Assembly: GCA_964019425.1 (NCBI GenBank)
Contig: OZ025834.1
Location: 502,501-566,500, forward strand
DNA length: 64,000 bases
Direction of reading: 5' to 3'
Source of the DNA: Flectonema sp. DT1601
Lineage: Eukaryota > Euglenozoa > Diplonemea > Diplonemida > Diplonemidae
A program made the position numbers and the translations under genes. This document shows, in pieces, positions 56,730-64,000 of the stretch (positions are counted from its first letter, which is position 1; the number at the start of each line of letters is the position of its first letter). The notes under the pieces are model-generated. The model searched no databases. It saw only the letters and a program-made list of their open reading frames with translations, and was not told the origin of the DNA.

Positions 56730-58391
56730 ATGCTGTTTTATTCGTTCTTTAAAACACTTGAGAAGAAACAGAATGTTGAGATAATTGTTGAACTTAAGAA
56801 TGATCTGGTGATTAGAGGAGTATTGTTGTCTGGTATGTACCCTTCATCTTCCTCACATCCCATCTAACTAACTTACTTTGTTGTCGTACGAACTTTTGCA
56901 TTCGATTGAATTTTCCCGCTCCCCTTCTTTTGACTGATAACCTTTAATACTAACTTACTTTGTTGTCCTACGAGCTCATTAAGAACTAGACCAAGCCCTT
57001 CCTCAACCTCCACTTTGCTCCTTGCTATCATCCTTCAGTAGCCACATTCACCGTAGCCTTCACTGCTTGTTCCTTCAGTTAAGGGGCTTACAGGTGAGAG
57101 TTCCTGAAGGAATCTGGTGAAGAAGGGGACTTCCTCAGTTCGTGGGTGATTTTCATTTGGTGAGCGCTTCACCTATATGGAAGATCAGAGTACCTGTTGA
57201 GGTGCCAAAGTGGTTTCTGTCTTGGTATGGCTACGCGTAGCGAGAAACTCATTAATTAGCTGTCCATTCCTTCAGCATGGCGGCTAAACGGTTGGTTGTC
57301 TGTATCGAAGAAGGTATTATGGTGCTGGCCTACATCTTCCGTGTCATCTGTCAGAAGGTTCGGGAAGAACTTTGGAACTATCGAACTCACTCCCTCGCAC
57401 TTAGAGAGGAGGTGGTGCGCATCTGTCTCGGTGTGATCACAGAACTGGCAATCAGTTAGACCCAAACCTGGCAGCTTAACTAATTTATGGTGACCAGCGC
57501 GTATTTGAGCAATACACTTCCTCCTCTCGAGAGATATCAGGATGAAATTTCTGTACTCTTCCAGTGTAACAAAGCAGTGAACATGCATCGTGTCGCGGGT
57601 GAGCCATTCTCTTCTCACCTGGCTGACTATTGAACACTGGGCCATGCGGTAGTCGAACTCAACTTCCGTGGTCGGATGCCGCCGCTTTGGAGGCTAAGTT
57701 GTCCGCCAATTCATTCCCAATGAAAGTTAATAATATCAGGGTTAGTAGCGGATACTGTTGACTCCAAAGCTGCTCAGTTGTTTTTCCTGCTGTTGCTGTT
57801 GTTGGCTCTCCAATTCCAGTTGCATCTGGTGTTTTGTTTGGTGAAGTTCGAGTGTTGGATAATGATCACCGCATGGGGAGAAGGAACCCAGTAGCTGAGC
57901 TGCCATGTCTGATTCGCGGCCAATAAATGATTTTGACCTGAGCCTTGACAATATCGTCTTATTGTCTGACTTCTTCGGAGGGGCTTTCAATGTAAGCCCT
58001 CAGCAGCGTTCTGTTGTTGCATTGTACTCTGCTGTTCGATGAGCGTTTGAATTCGGCTTCTTTGCTCTCGTTGTGAGACGACGCGAAAAGATGGAGATCA
58101 ACTACAACCAACCAATTTAAAAAAAAAAAAAAAAAAACAGTTGACCAATACTTAAATGTAAAACTTGGAAACGTAAACGTCGATCAGAAAAGATTTCCCC
58201 AAATGGTATGGCAAAACATTAAAAAAAAAAAAATAATAATAAAAAAAAAAACACACAAAACCCAGGCTGCTGTTAAGACATGTTTTATCAGAGGAAGTAC
58301 AGTCAGATTCATGCAGCTCCCACCTGGTGAGGTCGACAAAGAAATTCTAATCGAAGCTACAAAGAGGGAAATGCAACAAAAAACTAGCTGA
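56730..58391 (+). CDS. LSM2: LSM2, U6 snRNA-associated Sm-like protein
   Basis: Three exons, 56730-56832, 58141-58205 and 58266-58391, give 97 residues (human LSM2 has 95). The protein starts MLFYSFFKTLEKKQNVEIIV, has the Sm1 region with LKNDLVIRGVLLSVDQYLN and the Sm2 core CFIRGSTVRFMQLPP, and ends with the LSM2-typical VDKEILIEATKRE. LSM2 is shared by the cytoplasmic LSm1-7 mRNA-decay ring and the nuclear LSm2-8 ring on U6. Phases agree at both junctions (1 and 0). Intron 1 is 1308 nt and contains a LINE fragment on the opposite strand; intron 2 is 60 nt. Both have A-rich 3' ends. Confidence 0.93.
57256..57720 (-). mobile_element. LINE 3' fragment (RNase H end plus CCHC finger)
   Basis: On the minus strand, GNELADNLASKAA (57672-57710) is the GNExADxLA motif of the RNase H domain that follows reverse transcriptase in many non-LTR retrotransposons. 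It is followed, after a frame change and a stop, by an open frame (57645 to 57256) with RAGHHKLVKLPGLG and a zinc knuckle CQFC-x8-H-x5-C, the standard C-terminal end of such LINEs. No reverse transcriptase remains in recognisable form. It is a dead remnant inside LSM2 intron 1; 56840-57255 may be its 3' UTR and shows ACTTACTTTGTTGTC twice. Confidence 0.75.
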
Positions 58392-58614
58392 ACACCGCAA
58401 GTAGGGAAATTAGTTATTTGCCTTACTGCTGTGCAGACCGGACATCTCAAATGCTGTCGTTCACACAGCATTCTTATTGAATGTGGTAGTTTTTAACTCC
58501 ACTTATTTATTGCGCTGGTGTCGCACTTTCGTATCTGATTAAAGAATTTAAAAAAAAAAGCGTAGAAAAACCTTTTTATAATTTATATTTCATAATAGTT
58601 AAATAGTTAACAAT

Positions 58615-60614
58615 ATGAGACGAAGGTTGAGTATGAATCTGTGGGCCAGGGCCGCTAACAAGACCGCACGGTCTGCAATGCTCCATCGAGTATCATTTCG
58701 ATACCAAACTACTAAGGCAGCTATTAGTCCTCTTCCGAAGAGTTCAGAAGTCAGATTTGATTCGGATCGTAATCTTAAGGAGTACGCTGGTCTTAATGGA
58801 GGTCAGATTATTGAAAAGAAGCTCAGAGAGTACGGTGTAACTCACGTGTTTGGGTTTACTGGTGGAGCTATCTTACCTGTCACAGATGCGTTTTGGGGAA
58901 GTCCTATTAAATTCATAAACAACGCATCAGAACAATGCAGCGGACACTGCGCTGAAGGTTACAGCAAAGCAGGAGGTGGCATGTCTACAGGTATTGCAGT
59001 TGCTACTTCAGGTCCTGGAGCTACCAACTTAGTAACAGCATTACAAGACGCTAACGCTGATAGCGTTCCGATGATCGCGTTTGTTGGACAAGTTCCGACT
59101 ACAGCAGTTGGAACTGATGCCTTTCAAGAATGTCCATCAATTCAAATATCAAAACACATCACCAAATGGAATCATCAAGTAACAAGAATAGAAGAACTAC
59201 CTGATGTTATTGATAAAGCTTTCTACACTGCCCACAGTGGTAAAAAAGGTCCAGTTCTCCTTGACTTACCAAAAGATATAATGGTACAAACACTTGGTTC
59301 TTATACAGGGTATAAGAATGAAGCTCATTTAGTACCGAGTATCGATCCACCAAAACCAACGGACATCCCGGGTCTTCAAGATATTGTTAATATGATTAAC
59401 AATGCTAAGAAACCACTTATTATTGCTGGACAAGGTGCAGTAGACGCTGCTGATGAGGTGAGAGAACTGGTTGGAAAAGGTATTCCTGCTACGACAACAC
59501 TACACGCTCTCGGGTTAGTAGACGAAGATGAACCACTGGCACTGAAGATGCTTGGAATGCATGGCTCTGCCTACGCTAATTATGCTGTTCAAGAAGCTGA
59601 TGTCATTATTGCCCTCGGCTACAGATTCGATGACAGAACTACCGGCAGACTCGACCAGTACGCTCCTGAAGCAGTTCGCGCTGAGCGAAACGGCAAAGGT
59701 GGAATTATTCACATTGAAATTGAGCGTAAGCAAATAGGTAAAGTAATTAAACCTACAAAGTGTGTCTGGGGAGATGTTCAACACACTTTATCTATAATGA
59801 ACCCTTTGATAAAGAAAAACGATTGCAAACTTTGGCACGATCGCATCGCTGAGTTAAAAAAGAAAAATCCTCTTAAGTGGACCCCTTGTGAAGAACCTGA
59901 GAAGTATAAAGTTCAGGAAGCGATTTTTGAGATTAACGACTACCTTGAAAAGGTTGACAGAGCTAAAGATACAATCTGGACAACTGGTGTAGGAAATCAT
60001 CAAATGATGTGCGCTCAGTTTGTGAAGTGGAGATGGCCTCGAAGAATGATGAGCTCTGGATCACTTGGAACGATGGGTGTCGGTGTTCCATACGCAGTTG
60101 GAGCTCAGATCAGAAAGCCTGACCACACCGTAGTTTGCATCGATGGAGACGCCTCTTTCAACATGACATGCAATGATTTGCGTACTCTCGCAGAACATAA
60201 CATTCCTGTTAAAATAGCAATCATGAATGACTTTCGTCAGCAAATGGTTCATGTTTGGCAAACTATTTACTTTGATCAACGTTACTTAATCACCGACAGT
60301 TTTAATCCAGACTTCAACACCCTAGCTGATGCTTATGGTATTAAAAACCTTCGCATTGCTAAACGGTCTGACTTGAAAGCTGGTGTAAAGGAATTCATCG
60401 ACTACAATGATGGACCAATCTTATGTGATTTCAGAGTTGAATCTGATATGTGTACTCCTATGGTATGTATCTTGTGTCTTCATTGTAATTAACTATTGTG
60501 TTATCCTTAATAAAATACCAACAGGTCGCACCTGGAGCAGCACTGGATGACATGATTCTGGAAGCAGATGACATTATGCGCCTTGAAAAGAATCCAAGCA
60601 ACGTCCCAGGGTAA
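58615..60614 (+). CDS. ILV2: Acetolactate synthase catalytic subunit, mitochondrial
   Basis: Exons 58615-60462 and 60525-60614 give 645 residues. The first 35 residues (MRRRLSMNLWARAANKTARS...) are Arg/Ser-rich without acids, a mitochondrial targeting peptide. The ThDP-activating Glu106 is in NASEQCSGHCAEGY. GQVPTTAVGTDAFQE carries the Pro known from herbicide resistance, and the ThDP/Mg motif is GDASFNMTCNDLRT. MVHVWQ keeps the conserved Trp. The last exon begins VAPGAALDDMI, as in yeast Ilv2. The enzyme joins two pyruvates, or pyruvate and 2-oxobutyrate, in valine, leucine and isoleucine synthesis. The 62-nt intron ends AATACCAACAG. Acceptor AG at 58598. Confidence 0.95.
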
Positions 60615-62651
60615 TTCTTAAGGACTTCTCCACATTGAGATTGATAGCCATTCGGAAGTGGTTTCTCTTTGTAGTTTACATCCTCTGGGGGAGGGCGAGG
60701 TACTCGTCGTTGTGGATCGTTGGAGTATTGTTACAAAAGAAACATTGGCAGATGTTAGAAAAAAAAGAAAAAAATAATAAAATATATATTCCTCTCCCCT
60801 GCTGTTGCGCCCAGCTGGGCCTGCGACGCTCGACTTTAAACTTTCTTTTGTGCGAAAAAGAGAATGTCTTGCATTTTTACACGTTGTATGCGCTTTAATT
60901 TGTGAGTCGGTGAATTTGTAAGGCGGCTTTACCTGTGCTAGGGATTTAACTCTGATTTGTGTGGGAGATTGTGCCTCTCACCTATTCATTGTTGATAATC
61001 TCCCTGCGAAGCACTTTTATTTTTCAATTTATCCGTTTTTTAGATTTTAAGCTTGAGAGAATTTTGTGTTCCTCGGTTTTTTTTTGCCTCCCGTCCCTTT
61101 TTTAAGAATCGCAAGGCTAAAGGAAGAATGATTAGAAAAAAGAGAAGAAAAAGAAATTTATAAAAAAAGAAATTTAACAAATTCTCCTTTCGCTTTTTTC
61201 TTAAAAAAAAAAAAAAAATAGAAAAAAAAAAATGCTGAGTTAAATCTTTTTCCAAACTCGTCAGGGTTGGTTTTGGGTTGTGGCTTTGCGCACTAAAAAA
61301 AAAAATAGTGAACTCCTCCCCTTAAATGACAGAATAAAAAAAAAAAAAATAATAATTAACTGTACTTTTTCGGTACCTACTACTTTCACAGGCACAGCGT
61401 TTCGTTGTATTTATCCCACCAAGGCATGGTGTTTATTTGCTTTGTTAGGCGACTGCTTTAAATTAATCAAGAATAAGGCTTACTGTTATTTTTTTTTTTT
61501 TTTCTTCTTTTCCTCTTTTCTTTTGCCAACGGTTATTCATGCTGTGCAATTATTTAAAGTTTTTTCTTTTTTTTTTTAAGTAGTAAGTTTGATTGTCGCT
61601 TTTTTTTGCAATTATTATTCTCTGTTTGCAATATTGTTTTTTTTTTTGATGTTATTGTGAAACTTATGTTCTATTTAAATAAGCCAACACCTATATCTAT
61701 GGAGAGCCCTGCTAGGCGCAAATACCGGTGGGGCACCCTGGATTGGGATGTTTTTTTTTCTTCTTTCTCACTTTCATCATGTTGTTGTTTTTTTCGATAC
61801 TGAAATCCTGTGTTCTCTTTTTTTTTTTTCTTTAATTTCGATGAGGGTTTATGGGATTATCTGGGTTCCTTAGTTATTGTAATTAAACTACTGGTAAGTA
61901 GTCTACATTCACAGTCGGCAAGAGTCGCTCAGTTTGGGAACGCTGATTGGCAGGTATCCCTCTGCTAAGGCTAAATTCGTTAACGCATTGTGGTTAGTAG
62001 GTCGTAGTCTACTTGCTTCTTGTACATATCCACCAATTCTAGTTTTTTTTTCTTCTTCCCGTCCTCCCGTTATTTTTTTTGTTCACAACAAAAAAAAAAA
62101 AAAAAAAAAAGCGAAAAAAACAACAATTCATATTACCTGCATGTGCCGTTATGTGTTTTTTTTTTTTTTTTTTTTTTTTCGTAACCAACTTTTTTTTTTT
62201 TTTTCCATGAAAATTAAAAAGATATTTTTGAGCTTCTTTTCCCTCTTTTTCCCTTTTTTTAGCACTTTGTTTTCCGAAGGTTATTTCTCAGTCCTGGTTT
62301 TTTTTTTTTTCGTACGCGCGTGTTAAAAAACTGTGACTACCTGTTTTACAAGACTATTGCTCTGAAATACTGCTTTTGAGTTGGGGGGGAAAAAAAAAAA
62401 CTAATTGAACCTTAAGAAAATTAATAATCCTTTAAAGGGAAACTAAGCTTCAGCGATATTACTAAGCATATTGAAGCATTTTATGTTTTTGTTTTTTGTT
62501 TTTTGTAAGGTTTCTGTTATAAATAATAATTCCTTCCCACACATTGCAGGTACAACAATACTAATAGAAGGAAAACTTTTTTTGGCAAATGTGATTTATG
62601 TACTTAGAGTTAAGGTAAAAAAAAAAAAATAAACAGGCATTTTTCACCGAA
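60615..62651. other. Intergenic, 2 kb
   Basis: Mostly A/T tracts. GGGAGATT at 60962 can pair with AATCTCCC at 60997. A short GC-richer pocket at 61685-61745 reads as MESPARRKYRWGTLDWD but has no acceptor or donor. Acceptor-like CCCACACATTGCAG ends at 62549 and AAACAG at 62636. Confidence 0.5.
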
Positions 62652-63941
62652 ATGTCAGCTGCATCATCCAAGTGTGGTGTCAGCTCTGTAAGTGAAGACC
62701 ACCGGGAACCTGAAGGATTCTGGGAGGAGGTAGACTATTTTTTTGCACATCCTGTTAGATTTGATTTACACCATGGAGGATGGTGGGCAAGAGTGATAAA
62801 TTGGAGTACCATAGCAGTCATTGTATTGTCACAACTGACTCTTTGCTTTGAGTCAACACCTGAATACTATCAAGATGCAGAAGATCGCAATGCTCCCTGG
62901 GCAGAATTAGAATTATTTATTGTTATTTGGTTCAGCGTGGAACTGCTACTTCGCTTTGTTGCATCTTCACAAAAGATCGGTTTCGTCACTGACATAATGA
63001 ATATTTTTGATATGTTATCTGTGTTTCCGTTTTACTTCGAATTAGCACTCTCGACTGAAATATCATTTAATTTTAAGGTACTTCGAGTCTTACGTGTCAT
63101 CCGAATTATAAAAATGACCAGATTTCATGGAGGGCTTCAAACCATAGCAAGAACATTAATGGAAGTGAAAGAACAACTTTTTATGGGACTTCTTATTATT
63201 GTTGTTTGTGTATGGCTTTGGTCATCAATAATATTTTATGTTGAAAGATCAGCTAGCACGTGGTCTCCAGAGCAACAAGTCTGGGTTATCTACCGTGAGT
63301 TTCTGGTTAAAAATGTCAACGGTACGTATTCTATTCACCGTCGTGGTCTACGTTCACCCTTTCAATCGATTCCACACTCTTTTTGGTGGTGCATAACAAC
63401 AGTAACTACCGTTGGCTATGGAGACGCGATTCCATCAACCAGAGCAGGTCAGGCAATCGCTGCTTTGACAATGGTGTCAGGTGTGTTTGTGTTGTCATTA
63501 CCGACCAGTATTATCGGATCTAAGTTCCTTGAGTTGTATAAAGAAAGCCAACATCGTAAAGAAGAATCAATTATATTGAATGCAAAGATTCGAAAAGACA
63601 ATGAAATGGTTGATCTTTTAGTTTTCATTGACGAACTCGTAGCAAGAGGAAAACTCACAGCTACGTCAGCTTACACAGAACCCTCTGGAACAATTGTAAC
63701 ACGTCCGGGTGATGCTCAGGAGATACGAATAGCAGCCTTTCAAGATAGGTATTATCCTGCTATTCGACACGTTTTTCGATCAGCTAAACGAGCTGTTTCA
63801 GAAACAAAAATCATTGAGAGATTCACAAAGGGAATGATGGAACTTAATCTTCAGCGTAGATACTTCATGAAACCAAAGCGATCATCGCACGCTGTGCCAT
63901 GGGTTCCTAATCTAGCTGCTGTGAGACACATGGATGGTTAA
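62652..63941 (+). CDS. Voltage-gated potassium channel (Kv type)
   Basis: The product has 429 residues and is intronless. Segments by eye are S1 47-67, S2 84-104, S3 113-132, S4 141-157 with VLRVLRVIRIIKMTR (five regularly spaced basic residues), S5 174-196, a pore helix and filter TVGYGD at 253-258, and S6 265-290 with LSLPTSIIGSKF in place of the animal PVP bend. The S5-pore loop (200-240) is longer than in Kv1. There is no T1 tetramerisation domain, and only a 46-residue N-terminal end. The C-terminus is about 135 residues, basic, without a cyclic-nucleotide domain. It should act in the plasma or flagellar membrane. Confidence 0.92.
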   Translation: MSAASSKCGVSSVSEDHREPEGFWEEVDYFFAHPVRFDLHHGGWWARVINWSTIAVIVLSQLTLCFESTPEYYQDAEDRNAPWAELELFIVIWFSVELLLRFVASSQKIGFVTDIMNIFDMLSVFPFYFELALSTEISFNFKVLRVLRVIRIIKMTRFHGGLQTIARTLMEVKEQLFMGLLIIVVCVWLWSSIIFYVERSASTWSPEQQVWVIYREFLVKNVNGTYSIHRRGLRSPFQSIPHSFWWCITTVTTVGYGDAIPSTRAGQAIAALTMVSGVFVLSLPTSIIGSKFLELYKESQHRKEESIILNAKIRKDNEMVDLLVFIDELVARGKLTATSAYTEPSGTIVTRPGDAQEIRIAAFQDRYYPAIRHVFRSAKRAVSETKIIERFTKGMMELNLQRRYFMKPKRSSHAVPWVPNLAAVRHMDG

Positions 63942-64000
63942 ACTACATGTGATTATTAGCAACAATAAAAAAAAAAAAAACATCCGTGTGCGTATTCCAC

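Noticed and set aside
57742-57990. 82-residue minus-strand frame (Gln-rich) in LSM2 intron 1
   Set aside because: Lies next to the LINE fragment and may belong to it, but I see no reverse transcriptase or other motif; not enough to call a gene.
61606-61803. 65-residue frame including MESPARRKYRWGTLDWD
   Set aside because: Only a short GC-richer pocket looks coding; no acceptor before or donor after it, and both flanks are translated poly-T.
1-64000. CRISPR arrays, operons, bacterial promoters, viral or LTR-type elements
   Set aside because: None seen; the window is eukaryotic, repeats are not spacer-separated, and no capsid, integrase or LTR pair was recognised.

Overview
The window is nuclear DNA of a unicellular eukaryote. 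It uses the standard code (TAA, TAG and TGA all end genes), has short GT-AG introns and is full of long A and T homopolymers. I read 18 well-supported protein genes plus two small candidates, and every one lies on the + strand. Each complete gene has a 3' splice-acceptor-like AG, usually after a pyrimidine-rich stretch, 1 to about 100 bases before its ATG. A one-direction gene array with an acceptor before each gene is what spliced-leader trans-splicing lineages show. Euglenozoa other than classical kinetoplastids (for example diplonemids or euglenids, which keep cis introns) fit best. This placement is inference; no spliced-leader RNA gene was found in the window.

Layout. 1-7658: 3' part of a giant repeat/coiled-coil protein gene. 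9053-11950: a MIF4G-domain protein and a flavin monooxygenase. 12433-13644: a transposon-like element (copy A) carrying an LSU rRNA piece and two tRNA-like modules. 14396-14818: a small protein with a PP1-docking motif, behind a duplicated leader. 14.8-29.4 kb: gene-poor, homopolymer-rich DNA with an SSU rRNA fragment (17.4 kb), a short element copy C (19.4 kb), an inverted full copy B (24.2-25.4 kb), most copies of a roughly 120-bp dispersed repeat, and two possible small genes. 29.4-54.6 kb: divergent beta-tubulin, a UBA/CCCH/RING protein, a basic disordered protein, the DHX37/Dhr1 helicase, an Nup98-type FG nucleoporin, a tail-anchored protein, two large unknown proteins, a UBL-LRR protein and a secreted glycosidase. 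54.9-64 kb: PPT1-type thioesterase, LSM2 with a LINE fragment in its first intron, mitochondrial acetolactate synthase, and a Kv-type potassium channel.

The neighbours are functionally mixed (ribosome biogenesis, RNA decay or splicing, nuclear pore, cytoskeleton, lysosomal and secreted hydrolases, branched-chain amino acid synthesis, membrane excitability), as expected where genes are co-transcribed without functional grouping.

The most unusual items are (1) the element family with 9-bp target duplication, roughly 47-bp terminal inverted repeats, a captured LSU rRNA segment starting at the classical R2/I-PpoI site, two tRNA-like modules and a GC-rich hairpin; (2) two visibly different classes of 3' splice site, T-rich between genes and A-rich inside genes; (3) a sequence block shared by the leaders of two unrelated genes, in one case inside a perfect 110-bp direct repeat that ends exactly at an acceptor; (4) LSM2 carrying a LINE piece in an intron about 15 times the usual size.
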